A stretch of DNA of 64,000 nt from Natronococcus pandeyae (GTDB lineage Archaea; Halobacteriota; Halobacteria; Halobacteriales; Natrialbaceae), in contig NZ_PHNJ01000002.1 of the NCBI RefSeq assembly GCF_008122205.1, forward strand, positions 186,001-250,000. The letters run 5' to 3'. This document shows, one piece after another, positions 51,630-60,807 of the stretch. The first letter of the stretch is position 1. Every line of letters begins with the position of its first letter. The position numbers and the translations under genes are program-made. A model generated the notes under the pieces. The model saw only the letters and a program-made list of their open reading frames with translations. It was not told the DNA's origin and ran no database searches.

Positions 51630-51959
51630 ATGGACCGAGAAGAGACGCCCAGAGAGCAGTTCGACGAGGTGTTCAGGGCGCTCGCGGACCGGCAGCGTCG
51701 GATCGCCCTCGCCTGCCTGCTGGAATCCGAGCGCGCGCTCACGATAACCGAGCTAGCGAACGAGATTATCGTTCGCGAAGACGAGACACGAGAGACGGCT
51801 CCTCCAGCGGGCGAGCTCGGACGCGTGCGAATCGAACTCTATCACAAACAGCTCCCGCTTCTGGCCGAATCGGATCTCGTCCGCTACAGTGCCGATCGAG
51901 ACCGCGTCGAGCCCACGGATCGAGTCGACGAGATCGACTCGTTTCTACCGGTTGAGTAG
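51630..51959 (+). CDS. DUF7344-type winged-helix protein
   Basis: The 109-residue protein has the wHTH pattern: VFRALADRQRRIALACLL, TITELANEIIVREDE, linker, RVRIELYHKQLPLLAESD and VRYSADRDRVEPTDRVDEID. It is closest in layout to that at 40245. It is directly preceded by the Cys-containing microprotein, with which it is probably co-transcribed. Confidence 0.78.
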   Translation: MDREETPREQFDEVFRALADRQRRIALACLLESERALTITELANEIIVREDETRETAPPAGELGRVRIELYHKQLPLLAESDLVRYSADRDRVEPTDRVDEIDSFLPVE

Positions 51960-52008
51960 TCCCAACAGCACGCGTCTCGAGTCGATGGGCCACCGAGCCG
52001 CGACGGGA

Positions 52009-55000
52009 CTAGTCCGACGCTTCCGCGGCCGCCACCGGCTCGATCGCGATCGTCATCGAGACGTCCTCGACGTCCCACTCCTTGCGGTGACCGTCCTCGA
52101 CGGCGCGGAATTCGTCGGCACGGACCTCCTCGCGGATCAGGCCCTCGTGTTCCTCGACGAGGTCGGCCACGCGGTCGTCGGCGATTTCGAGTTCGAGCGT
52201 GATCCGCTCCTCGACGTCGAGGTCGAGTTCCTTGCGCATCTCCTGGACGCGCCGGATGACCTCGCGGGCGTAGCCCTCGCTCTCGATGTCGTCGGTTAGC
52301 GAGGCGTCGACGTAGACGACGCCTCGGTCGTCACCGTTCAGGCCGAACGCGGTTCCTGCGATGCCCTCGGGCGTTTCGGTGACGAACGAGACCATCTCCT
52401 CGGTGACGGCTTCGTCGTCCTCGAGGACGTCCGCGACGGCCGCCTCGAGGCTCTCGAGGTTCGGCTCCTCGATCCGAGCCTCGTTGAGCGCGTTCATGAC
52501 CTGACCGGCACGATCCCCGAAGGCCGGGCCGAGTTCGCTCATGTCCGCCTGGGCGCTGTACTCGAGTTCGCCCCAGCGTTCGTCAGGTGCGACGAGTTCG
52601 ATACTGCGGGCGTTGAGCCGATCCTCGAGCAAATCGGTGTGGCGCTCGACCGCTTCGACGACGCGCTCGTCGTCTGCCGCGACGACGACCCGCTGGACCG
52701 GCCAGCGGAGCTTGCGGCCGGCCTGCTGGCGGGCGTTCGCGCCGGCCTCCTCGATGGCGCGCAGGAAGGCGACGTCGTCCTCGAGCTGGTCGTCGACCCA
52801 GTACTCCTCGACGGCGGGCCAATCGCACATGTGAACCGTGTCGTGCTCGGCGTCGCCGGTGAGGGTGCCGTAGATCTCCTCGCTGACGAACGGCGCGTAG
52901 GGAGCGAGCAGGGCGACGCTCTCTCGAAGGACGCGGTAGATCGTCGCGTAGGCCGCCTGCTTGGATGCGCTGTCCTCCTCGTCCCACATCCGCTCCCGGA
53001 CCGCCTGGACGTAGAACCGGGAGACGTCCTCGACGACGAAGTCGACGAGCGCCTCGAGCGCGCGGTCCTGGCGGAACGCCTCGAACTGTTCGGTCATTTC
53101 GGACTTCGTCGACTGGAGGCGGGCGAGGATCCACTCGTCGACGAGTTCGAGGTCGTCGTCCACCTCCTCGAGCGTCGTCTGCTGCGGATCGAAGTCGTCT
53201 AATCGCATGTACGGCAGCGGGAACCGGAAGACGTTCCACAGCGTCCGGAGGTGGTTCTCCATCGTTCCCATCTCGTCCCAGGAGAAGCGCATGTCGTCAC
53301 CCTGCGGGTTCGCCGACAGGAGGAACATGCGCATCGCGTCCGACCCGTGGCGTTCGATGGCCGTGTCGGGTTCGACGACGTTGCCGACGGATTTGGACAT
53401 CTTGCGGCCGTCCTCGTCCAGCGCGTGGCCGTGCATCAACACCTGTTCGTAGGGGATCTCGCCGAGTGCGGCGGTGCCCATCCCGAGCTGGGACCAGAAC
53501 CAGCCGCGAGTCTGGTCGTGGGCCTCGAGGATGAGGTCGGCGGGCCAGAGTTCGTCGAACTGACTGTCGTCCGAGGGGAAGTCGAGCGTCCCCCACGACG
53601 CCACGGAGGAGTCGAGCCAGACGTCGAACACGTCCGGAACGCGGGTGTAGGTGGTATCCCCCTCGGTGATCGTGAGGTCGTCCACCGTGTCCTTGTGGAG
53701 GTCGACAGCCTCGGGGTCGATGTCCTGGTCGACCCGTTCGGCGAGTTCCTCGCGTTCGCTGACGACGATCATGTCCTCGTCGTCGTCGCGATCCTCGGGC
53801 GTCCAGACGGGCAGTGGGATCCCCCAGTAGCGCTGCCGGGAGACGTTCCAGTCGGGCGCCTCCTGGACGAAGTCGCGGAACCGGTTGTCGCGGGCCCACT
53901 GCGGGTGCCACTCGCTATCCTCGATGTTGTCGAGGAGTTCCTCTTTGACGTCCGTGATCGTGATGAACCACTGGTCGGTGACGATCTGGATGATGCCCGT
54001 ATCACAGCGCCAGCAGTGGCCGTAGTTGTGGTGGACCGTCCCCGAGGAGAGCATGGCGCCGTTATCCTCGAGGTCGGCGGTGATCTCCTCGTCGGCTTCC
54101 TTGACGAACTGATCCTCGTACTTGCCGGCCTCGTCGGTGTAGACGCCGTCGCCGGCGACGGGACAGAAGATCGGCAGGCCGAGTTCGCGGCCGCGCCGGA
54201 AGTCCTCCTCACCGTGACCGGGCGCGGAGTGGACGAGTCCGGTGCGGTCGGCCTCGACGTACTCAGCGTCGTAGATCTGGAGGGCGTCGTCGACGTCGAC
54301 GTGGTCGGGAACCTCTTCGGCCAGCGGGTGCTCGTACTCCCAACCGATCATCTCCTCGCCGGTGAGCTCTTCGACGATCTCGTAGTCGTCGTATCGGCCC
54401 TCTTTCAGAACGCCTTCGACGCACTCCTCGGCGACGTACAGCACTTCTTCCTCGCCGTCGCGCTCCGCACGAACTCCCTGGTAAGTGAGGTCCGGATCGA
54501 CGGCGACGAACGTGTTCGCCGGGATGGTCCACGGCGTGGTCGTCCAGATAACGACCGAGCCCTCGCGCTCTTCGAGGTCGAACTTGACGTAAATGGAGGG
54601 ATCCTCGACGTCCTCGTACTCGACCTCGTTGTTCGCGATCGCGGTCTCACAGCGCGGACACTGCGAGATCGAGCGGTGGCCCTTCTCGACGAGGCCGCGC
54701 TCGGCAGCCTTCGAGAAGCCCCACCAGGCCGCTTCCATGTACTCGGGGCTCACGGTACGATAGGGGTTATCCCAGTCCATCCAGACGCCGAACGACTTGA
54801 AGTCGTCCTGGAGGCCCTCGAGTTGCTCGTCGGCGTAGTCCTTGCACTCCTGGATGAAGTTCTCCTCGCCGAACTCCTCGATATCCTTCTTGTTCTCGAA
54901 GCCGAGTCGCTCCTCGACTTTCGTCTCGATCGGGAGCCCGTGCATGTCGTAGCCCGGCCGGTCGGTCACGTCGTACCCCTGCATCCGCAGGAACCGGATG

Positions 55001-55209
55001 TAGACGTCTTTCAGGGACTTGTTCCAGGTCGTCCCCATGTGTGCCGACCCGGACGTGTACGGTGGGCCGTCGACGAAAAAGAAAGACTCACCGTCGGACC
55101 GATGCTCGACCGTCTGTTCGTAGGCGTCGACCTCGTCCCAGTACTCGAACACCCGCTGCTCGAGCGCGTGGGGGTCGTACTGGTCGTCGACCTCGCCGAA
55201 CCTGCTCAT
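52009..55209 (-). CDS. ileS: Isoleucyl-tRNA synthetase
   Basis: The 1066-residue class Ia synthetase charges tRNA-Ile. The HIGH motif is HMGT (residues 57-60) in GPPYTSGSAHMGTTWNKSLK, the editing CP1 domain follows (for example GLVHSAPGHGEEDF), and the KMSKS loop is at 603-607 (DGRKMSKSVGN). An anticodon-binding domain and a C-terminal extension complete it. Cysteine pairs such as CPRCE and CWRCD suggest zinc binding. It is monocistronic, leftward, ending near the wHTH gene. Confidence 0.97.
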   Translation of the reverse strand: MSRFGEVDDQYDPHALEQRVFEYWDEVDAYEQTVEHRSDGESFFFVDGPPYTSGSAHMGTTWNKSLKDVYIRFLRMQGYDVTDRPGYDMHGLPIETKVEERLGFENKKDIEEFGEENFIQECKDYADEQLEGLQDDFKSFGVWMDWDNPYRTVSPEYMEAAWWGFSKAAERGLVEKGHRSISQCPRCETAIANNEVEYEDVEDPSIYVKFDLEEREGSVVIWTTTPWTIPANTFVAVDPDLTYQGVRAERDGEEEVLYVAEECVEGVLKEGRYDDYEIVEELTGEEMIGWEYEHPLAEEVPDHVDVDDALQIYDAEYVEADRTGLVHSAPGHGEEDFRRGRELGLPIFCPVAGDGVYTDEAGKYEDQFVKEADEEITADLEDNGAMLSSGTVHHNYGHCWRCDTGIIQIVTDQWFITITDVKEELLDNIEDSEWHPQWARDNRFRDFVQEAPDWNVSRQRYWGIPLPVWTPEDRDDDEDMIVVSEREELAERVDQDIDPEAVDLHKDTVDDLTITEGDTTYTRVPDVFDVWLDSSVASWGTLDFPSDDSQFDELWPADLILEAHDQTRGWFWSQLGMGTAALGEIPYEQVLMHGHALDEDGRKMSKSVGNVVEPDTAIERHGSDAMRMFLLSANPQGDDMRFSWDEMGTMENHLRTLWNVFRFPLPYMRLDDFDPQQTTLEEVDDDLELVDEWILARLQSTKSEMTEQFEAFRQDRALEALVDFVVEDVSRFYVQAVRERMWDEEDSASKQAAYATIYRVLRESVALLAPYAPFVSEEIYGTLTGDAEHDTVHMCDWPAVEEYWVDDQLEDDVAFLRAIEEAGANARQQAGRKLRWPVQRVVVAADDERVVEAVERHTDLLEDRLNARSIELVAPDERWGELEYSAQADMSELGPAFGDRAGQVMNALNEARIEEPNLESLEAAVADVLEDDEAVTEEMVSFVTETPEGIAGTAFGLNGDDRGVVYVDASLTDDIESEGYAREVIRRVQEMRKELDLDVEERITLELEIADDRVADLVEEHEGLIREEVRADEFRAVEDGHRKEWDVEDVSMTIAIEPVAAAEASD

Positions 55210-55370
55210 ACCTGACGTAATTGCCTGGGACGGTAAAGAGGAATCGATATTGCAGGTTCCGCCGGCAACGAGGCCGAGAGCGGATTCGCGACGCTCGTCG
55301 CTCGGGCCGTCGAGACGACGCTAACCCATCGGTAGCCTTATTGATCAGAGATATAACCTGTTGGAATATA

Positions 55371-55634
55371 ATGCTCGAGGCGCGCGACGCCGTACACGTG
55401 CTGTTCGATCGAGCGGTTCTGAAACTCGTTTTCGTAACTCTGCTCGGCTGGTGGATGATCGAGACGGGAGACGTACCGACGACGGTCGTCGCCTCACCGG
55501 GAATCCTGCACGCACTCTCCGAAGGGATAGGTACGCTCGCGACGCTCACCGGGTACGTACTCTACTACGGTGGCGTACTCTCCCTGCTGGTCAAAATCGT
55601 CTACGAAGCGGTGGCGCTGGCCGACTCGAGCTAG
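55371..55634 (+). CDS. Small membrane protein
   Basis: The 87-residue protein has two hydrophobic helices (LKLVFVTLLGWWMIETGD and GTLATLTGYVLYYGGVLSLLVKIVYEAVAL) and no known domain. The ATG at 55371 follows the AT-rich AGATATAACC (55349-55358), 13-22 nt upstream. Its TAG stop overlaps the stop of the convergent gene within a perfect palindrome. Confidence 0.65.
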   Translation: MLEARDAVHVLFDRAVLKLVFVTLLGWWMIETGDVPTTVVASPGILHALSEGIGTLATLTGYVLYYGGVLSLLVKIVYEAVALADSS

Positions 55635-55640
55635 CTCGAG
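55625..55640. repeat. 16-bp perfect palindrome across two convergent stop codons
   Basis: CTCGAGCTAGCTCGAG is its own reverse complement. Its CTAG centre gives both convergent genes a TAG stop, overlapping by 4 nt (55631-55634). It could form a bidirectional terminator hairpin, though no T-run follows. Confidence 0.75.
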
Positions 55641-55858
55641 CGAACGGACGCGAACACCTTCTGGTAGCCGATGCCGTAGACGCCCGCGTAGAGCATGACG
55701 CCGCCGAGGACGGCGAGCCACAGCGCGACGGCCGCTTCGCCCGAGCCGAGATGCTGGACGCTCGCGTACTCGGCAGCGAGCCCACCCGCCGTGAGGACGG
55801 CGGCGACGATGGTATAGAGCAGTAACGAGAGCGATTCTGCGAGGAGTTCGGAAGCCAT
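55631..55858 (-). CDS. Small membrane protein, convergent with the preceding one
   Basis: The 75-residue protein has two helices (SLLLYTIVAAVLTAGGLAAEY and AAVALWLAVLGGVMLYAGVYGIGY) and no known domain. The start ATG at 55856-55858 follows a longer Arg-rich open frame with no protein character. Its stop codon overlaps that of the gene on the other strand. Confidence 0.68.
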   Translation of the reverse strand: MASELLAESLSLLLYTIVAAVLTAGGLAAEYASVQHLGSGEAAVALWLAVLGGVMLYAGVYGIGYQKVFASVRSS

Positions 55859-55962
55859 TGTCGTCCGTAAACCACCCGGGAAAGGTAAACTTATCCCCCG
55901 AGTGCGGACCTGTCGAATTACCGATCCGACCGGTCTATACGCCTCGAGCCCCGAACGAAGCT

Positions 55963-56652
55963 GTGCCCGCGTCGAACGACGACACCGATACTGACACCGC
56001 CACAGAGCCGCCGTTTCCGGACTCGAGGAACGTCCTCGAAGCCGGCTGCCGGCGCTGTCCCGCCCTGGCCGAGAACCGCAACTGCATCTCGTGGGGAACC
56101 GGACCGCTCGACGCCGACGTCCTCGTCGTCGGCGAAGCTCCCGGCTACGGCAACCCGGACGCCGATCCCTGGCGGGGCGGTAACTGGACCGGCCAGGCGT
56201 ACACCTCGCGCCACTCGGGCCGGCGGATCCGCCGCATAGTCGAGCGGGTCGGCTACGGCGACGACGCCTACTACACGAACGCGGTGAAGTGTTTTCCCGC
56301 GAGCGAGGAGGATCCGACGAGCAACCGCGAACCCACCGACGAGGAGCGAGCGAACTGCCGCAGCCATCTGGTGACCGAAGTCGAGACGCTCGAGCCGAAC
56401 GTCGTCCTCGCGACGGGCAAGCACGCGACCGCATCCGTGCTGGCCGCCGAGCAGCGAGACCTCGAGGGGTTTCTCGACACCGTCCTCGAGCCCGTCCGCT
56501 GTGAGCGCCTCGACACCTGGCTCGTGCCGATCCTTCACCCGTCGTATCAGGACGTCTGGATCGGCCGGCTCGGGTTCGAGCCCGAGGAGTACGTCGCGGA
56601 GATTCGCGCAACGCTCGACGACCTGTGTTCGCCGGACGGCCGCGGAACCTAA
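55963..56652 (+). CDS. Uracil-DNA glycosylase, Fe-S (family 4/5-like)
   Basis: The 229-residue protein has CRRC (Cys29/32) and Cys41 (NRNCISWGTG) as Fe-S ligands with a further Cys downstream, motif 1 VVGEAPGYGNPDADPWRGGN, the active-site region YYTNAVKCFPASEED, and motif 2 LHPSYQD. It removes uracil from DNA to start base excision repair; the Fe-S cluster is structural. The GTG at 55963 was chosen because the family begins shortly after it; a frame to 55858 overlaps a neighbouring gene. Confidence 0.88.
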   Translation: MPASNDDTDTDTATEPPFPDSRNVLEAGCRRCPALAENRNCISWGTGPLDADVLVVGEAPGYGNPDADPWRGGNWTGQAYTSRHSGRRIRRIVERVGYGDDAYYTNAVKCFPASEEDPTSNREPTDEERANCRSHLVTEVETLEPNVVLATGKHATASVLAAEQRDLEGFLDTVLEPVRCERLDTWLVPILHPSYQDVWIGRLGFEPEEYVAEIRATLDDLCSPDGRGT

Positions 56653-56676
56653 GCCGATCGCGCTCGAGACGAAGGT

Positions 56677-57111
56677 ATGGCGGTTCGCCACCGACTGACG
56701 AGCGTCGAGGCGGTTCACGAAGAGGGATCGTGGCTGTTTACGGTTCGCGACCGACACGGCGCGAACGAGGAGGTGATCCTCGTTCCCTGCACCGAAGACG
56801 AAGGAGAGCCCGTCGAGGCGTGGATCAACCGGTGTACCCACGAGGACCAGCGCCTCCACCGCGAGGGCGTTGGGGCCGTGATCCGAGACGGACAGCTCGT
56901 CTGTCCGAAACACGGCTCGATGTTCGAAACCTGCTCGGGCTACTGTGACAACGGCGAGGCGGCGGACACGACGCTGGTCTCCGTCGACATCGATGTCGAG
57001 GACGGCTCGGTGTATCTAACCGACGACGACGTCACCTTCCTCTCGGCGGGATCGAGCGGTGACGACGAAGACGACGATACACCGGGTTCGACCTCCCACA
57101 TCCAGTTCTAG
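56677..57111 (+). CDS. Rieske 2Fe-2S domain protein
   Basis: The 144-residue protein has the Rieske ligand pairs CTHEDQ (Cys53, His55) and CPKHG (Cys76, His79). It has no signal peptide or transmembrane segment, so it is a soluble ferredoxin-like electron carrier or a subunit of a ring-oxygenase-type system. It follows the uracil-DNA glycosylase by 24 nt in the same direction and may be co-transcribed. The tail is acidic. Confidence 0.9.
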   Translation: MAVRHRLTSVEAVHEEGSWLFTVRDRHGANEEVILVPCTEDEGEPVEAWINRCTHEDQRLHREGVGAVIRDGQLVCPKHGSMFETCSGYCDNGEAADTTLVSVDIDVEDGSVYLTDDDVTFLSAGSSGDDEDDDTPGSTSHIQF

Positions 57112-57224
57112 CGACCGCCGCCGCTGACGGAGTCCCCGGCAGTAGACGGAGTCCTCGACAGTCGACGGAGTCGTCGGCCGGAAACCGAGTCAGCCGCGCT
57201 CCGCGAGCGCGGCGCAGGGGTCGA

Positions 57225-59648
57225 TCACTGGGATCGGTCCACCGATTCCTCGAGCGCGGGAAGCGTAAACGAGAACGTCGCCCCCTCGCCGGGTTCGGAG
57301 TCGACCCAGATCTCGCCGCCGTGGCGTTCGATAATCCGCTGACTGAGCGCGAGGCCGATCCCCGTCCCCTCGTACTCCTCGCGGCTGTGGAGTCGGTCGA
57401 AGACGGTAAACACCCGTTCCTGGTCCTCCGGGTCGATGCCGATCCCGTCGTCTCGAATCGAGATCACCCACTCCTGGCCCCGACGCTTCGCATCCACGTT
57501 GACGTGTGCCGGTTCCTCTCCAGAGTAGGTGATCGCATTGTCCAGCAGGTTCTGGAACACCTGACGAACCTGGCTCGTGTCACCCTCCACGCGAGGGAGT
57601 TCGCCGACGGTCACTTCCGCGTCGGCCTCCTGGATACAGAGCTGAAGATCCTCGAGGACGTCGTCGAGGACCGCATCGAGGTCCATCGGTTCGAACGGAT
57701 TGCCCCTCGTCTCGACCCGGGAGTACTCGAGCAGGCCGTCGATCATCTTTCGCATCCGGTCGGCGCCGTCGACGGCGAACTCCAGAAACTCCTCGCCATC
57801 CTCGTCGAGTGCGTCGCCGTACCGGCTCTCGAGCAGTTGCAGGTAGCTCGTGACCATCCGCAGGGGCTCCTGGAGGTCGTGGCTGGCGGCGTAGGCGAAC
57901 TGCTCTAAGCGCTCGTTCGACTCCTCGAGGGCTCGCTCGCGCTGTTTCTGCTCGAGTTCGTACTCGATCCACTGCGACATCAGGTGGTGGAACGTCCGTT
58001 CGGCGTCGGAAAACGGCTGTTCGCGGCGCTCCGACGAGACGAAAAAGAACGTCCGGTCGGCTCCGTTGTCGAGCTCGATCCGCGTTCCGAGGTAGGTTTC
58101 GATGCCGAACTCCTCGTAGGCGAGACAGTCGTCCATACCGGATCGCTCGGGATCGGTAACGGTGGCCGTCCGCTCGCTGCCGAGGGTCAGCCGACAGTAG
58201 GTGTCCGAAAGCTGCATCCGATCGCCGGCCTCGAAGTGCTCGTTCTCGTCGCTCACCGCTTCGACCTCGAACGTGTCGCTCGCCAGGTCGATCCGGGCCA
58301 GGCCGCCGAGTTCGAGATCGAACCGCTCGCGACCCAGTTCGAGCATCTCTCGGAGCTTTTCCTCGAACGTGCTGTCCGGGTCCGACGCGATCTCGTACAG
58401 CGTGCGCTTGTGGGACTCGCGCTGGTTCTGCTCGAGTTTGTACTTTACCCACTGTCCCATCAGCCGGTTGAACGTCTGTTCCTCGTCGGTGAACCCCCCG
58501 TCTCGAGCCTCCGAGGAGACGAAGAAGAACGTCCGGTCGTCGCTGCCGTCGATTTCGATGTAGGTGCCGAGATACGCTTGGAGTCCGAACTCCTCGTAGA
58601 CGACGGTGCCGTCGTAGCCGTCTCGCTCCGGATCCGAGACGCACTCGCCCGTCTCGATCCCGGCAGCGCCCATGCAGTACGTTTCCGACAGCGGCAGTTC
58701 GACGCCGGGTTCGAAGTGTTCGTGGTCGTCGCTGACGTACTCGATTTCGAACCAGTCCCGTTCGGGATCGACGCGAGCCATCGCACCGAGTTCGAGATCG
58801 AACCGCTCACAGCCCAGTTCGAACATCTCCTGGAGCTTCTGCTCGAAGGAGGTGTCCGGATCGGCCGTGATCTCGTTCTGGTGCTGGAGGTGCTGGTGGC
58901 GCCGTTGCAGTTCGACTCGCGCCTCCGTCCGGTCGAGCAGCGTTCCCATCATCCGATCGATCTCCCGCTCGGGTTTGTCCGGACCGAAGAACTCCTCCGG
59001 CGGCGTGTAGTAGAAGTTCTGACAGACCGTGTTGTCGTAGATCAGGTGCGGGTGGGTCTTGATGATGTCCCGAAGGATATCCGCAGAGAACCGTTCGCGG
59101 TTGTACTGACAGATCGCGATGCCGTTCGTATCGGGAAGGAGCCTGTTGAGTTTCCCCTCGTACTCGACGAGTTCCTCGATCGGCGGATCGTCGCCGAACA
59201 CCCACGTCATCTCGCCCGCGATTCGAAGGCCCTCGTACTCCTCGGTGGCCTCCTCGATGGCCTCCTCGAGGAAGGCGATCATGTCGTCGGGATCGAACGA
59301 CCCGTCCCGGAGATACGAGTCCTGTGCGGTGTGCATCGTGAGCGCGCCCGACTCGAGCGCTCCCTCGACGTCGACACCCGCGTCCCGGAGCGCCGAGCAG
59401 ATCTCCTCGGTGTCGTTCTCGTCCGCGATGTAGACACATCGCTCACCGCGCTCGAGGCCGTGTTTGATGTACGGAATCACCGTCGCAAACTGTTCCGCCT
59501 GCGACTCGTAGATGAGGGCGAGATGATCGTACGAGTCGTGTTGGGCTACCGGTTCGACGGGTCCAGTGAACTCGGGCGTCTCCTGGAGCGCCTCGAGTCC
59601 GGCCTCGAGTCCGAGAAGGTCGTCGGTGCGTTGTATTTGCTGGCTCAT
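57225..59648 (-). CDS. Sensor histidine kinase with MEDS and two duplicated GAF domains
   Basis: The 807-residue soluble kinase starts with a MEDS-type domain (residues about 36-215; SYDHLALIYESQAEQF and YNRERFSADILRDIIKTHPH). Two GAF domains form a near-tandem duplication with a 160-residue period (about 260-405 and 420-565), each with a SETYC or SDTYC motif and YEEFGxxxYLGT. HisKA carries His590 in ASHDLQEPLRM, followed by HATPase_c (about 695-798, NLLDNAITYSG, DGIGI, GTGIGLA). It probably senses a cytoplasmic signal and phosphorylates an unlinked regulator. A longer frame to 59900 was rejected since the MEDS start fits MSQQIQRTDDLLG. Confidence 0.9.
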   Translation of the reverse strand: MSQQIQRTDDLLGLEAGLEALQETPEFTGPVEPVAQHDSYDHLALIYESQAEQFATVIPYIKHGLERGERCVYIADENDTEEICSALRDAGVDVEGALESGALTMHTAQDSYLRDGSFDPDDMIAFLEEAIEEATEEYEGLRIAGEMTWVFGDDPPIEELVEYEGKLNRLLPDTNGIAICQYNRERFSADILRDIIKTHPHLIYDNTVCQNFYYTPPEEFFGPDKPEREIDRMMGTLLDRTEARVELQRRHQHLQHQNEITADPDTSFEQKLQEMFELGCERFDLELGAMARVDPERDWFEIEYVSDDHEHFEPGVELPLSETYCMGAAGIETGECVSDPERDGYDGTVVYEEFGLQAYLGTYIEIDGSDDRTFFFVSSEARDGGFTDEEQTFNRLMGQWVKYKLEQNQRESHKRTLYEIASDPDSTFEEKLREMLELGRERFDLELGGLARIDLASDTFEVEAVSDENEHFEAGDRMQLSDTYCRLTLGSERTATVTDPERSGMDDCLAYEEFGIETYLGTRIELDNGADRTFFFVSSERREQPFSDAERTFHHLMSQWIEYELEQKQRERALEESNERLEQFAYAASHDLQEPLRMVTSYLQLLESRYGDALDEDGEEFLEFAVDGADRMRKMIDGLLEYSRVETRGNPFEPMDLDAVLDDVLEDLQLCIQEADAEVTVGELPRVEGDTSQVRQVFQNLLDNAITYSGEEPAHVNVDAKRRGQEWVISIRDDGIGIDPEDQERVFTVFDRLHSREEYEGTGIGLALSQRIIERHGGEIWVDSEPGEGATFSFTLPALEESVDRSQ

Positions 59649-59920
59649 AGTGTGTATCGAGCGGTTGTCGGTCGTCCGGCAGCGCCTCTCGAGAGTCGGA
59701 CAGTGGCCGTCCGCACCGCTGCAGCGGGTCTCCGTTCGAAATTGTAGGGGACGTCTATCACCACTGACCGTAGGGAACGTCTGCAGTTCAGTATCAGAAA
59801 AAGCAGGTTTAAAGGGATAAGTACGCGGGTTATATACCGGTAGACTCGACCGAAAAGAACAGTCACGCTGCGATACGCACCTGGTATGGAACTTCGACAC
59901 TGACCGGCGTTCGAGTCCGG

Positions 59921-60004
59921 TATAGTAGCCACTGAAAATCAGTGCACACCCGATCGCACAGCCATCGTGCGATCGGTGTGGAAACCATTTCAGTTGTTAC
60001 TATA
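59921..60004. mobile_element. MITE-like palindromic element, copy 2
   Basis: This 80-bp element (59923-60002), flanked by TA, has the same outer ends as that at 32455-32537 (TAGTAGCCACTGAA and TTCAGTTGTTACTA) and a similar inner palindrome around CCCGATCGCAC. The two copies differ at scattered bases. It lies in the 438-nt gap between the histidine kinase and the HIT gene, upstream of both. Confidence 0.85.
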
Positions 60005-60086
60005 GGCTCGACCGAGGTGTGCCGTGAACGCTTCTGGACTCGTTCGCCGGGTAACCTTCTTACGGTGAGGCGACACACACTCGCGT

Positions 60087-60506
60087 ATGAGTACGATCTT
60101 CAGCCAGATCGTGGCGGGCGATATCCCCGCTCGAGTCGTGTACGAGGACGAGACGACGTACGCCTTTCTCGACGCCAACCCGCTGGCGCCGGGCCACACG
60201 CTCGTGATCCCGAAAGACGAGTACGAACGGCTCGACGACGTCCCCGACGACGTCGCGACGGACCTCTACGCGACGATCCACCGACTGGTTCCGGCCGTCG
60301 AAGAGAGCGTCGACGCCGACGCCACCACCGTTGCGTTCAACAACGGCGAGGCCGCCGGCCAGGAGGTGCCACACGTCCACTGTCACATCGTCCCCCGCTT
60401 CGAGGGCGACGGCGGCGGTCCCATCCACGCCGTCGCAGGCGACCGACCCGATCTCGAAGACGACGAACTCGACGACATCGCCGCAGAGATCGAGTCTCGG
60501 GCCTGA
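60087..60506 (+). CDS. HIT-family nucleotide-binding protein
   Basis: The 139-residue protein is a HINT-type hydrolase with the histidine triad HVHCH (His96, 98, 100) and N-terminal family sequence IFSQIVAGDIPARVVYEDE. It hydrolyses nucleotide phosphoramidates or dinucleotides. TTACGG 27 nt upstream is a weak TATA box. The MITE at 59921-60004 ends about 80 nt before the start, so the native promoter could have been altered by its insertion. Confidence 0.93.
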   Translation: MSTIFSQIVAGDIPARVVYEDETTYAFLDANPLAPGHTLVIPKDEYERLDDVPDDVATDLYATIHRLVPAVEESVDADATTVAFNNGEAAGQEVPHVHCHIVPRFEGDGGGPIHAVAGDRPDLEDDELDDIAAEIESRA

Positions 60507-60573
60507 ACCGCGCCGAAGACACACGGACCCGAAGACGCACGGACTTTTATCGGCCGCGCGCGAGTCGCCAGAT

Positions 60574-60807
60574 ATGTCTTCGTCTCTCGCCGACCTCGCC
60601 GCCCGGTTGCGGGCCCGGCCGATCGCCGCGACGATCGAACTCGGGAGCCTCCTCGTCTGTTGTCTGCTGTTCGTCGGCACCGTCTCGTTGCTCGCGAGCG
60701 GAGCGCCGACCGGTTCCGGAGGGCCGTGGCTCCTGATCGTCGGTGTCGGCGCCGCCTTCGTGGTGTTCTGGACGGTCCTCGTTCCGCTGTACGAGCGAAC
60801 CCTATAG
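60574..60807 (+). CDS. Small two-helix membrane protein
   Basis: This 77-residue protein has a short N-terminus, then hydrophobic helices IELGSLLVCCLLFVGTVSLL and PWLLIVGVGAAFVVFWTVLV. TTTTAT is centred 27 nt upstream of the ATG, consistent with a leaderless start. Its last codons overlap the convergent prepilin peptidase gene by 6 nt. Function unknown. Confidence 0.7.
   Translation: MSSSLADLAARLRARPIAATIELGSLLVCCLLFVGTVSLLASGAPTGSGGPWLLIVGVGAAFVVFWTVLVPLYERTL

Noticed and set aside
53251-55215. 654-codon frame antisense to ileS
   Set aside because: A shadow of a gene with HIGH and KMSKS motifs.
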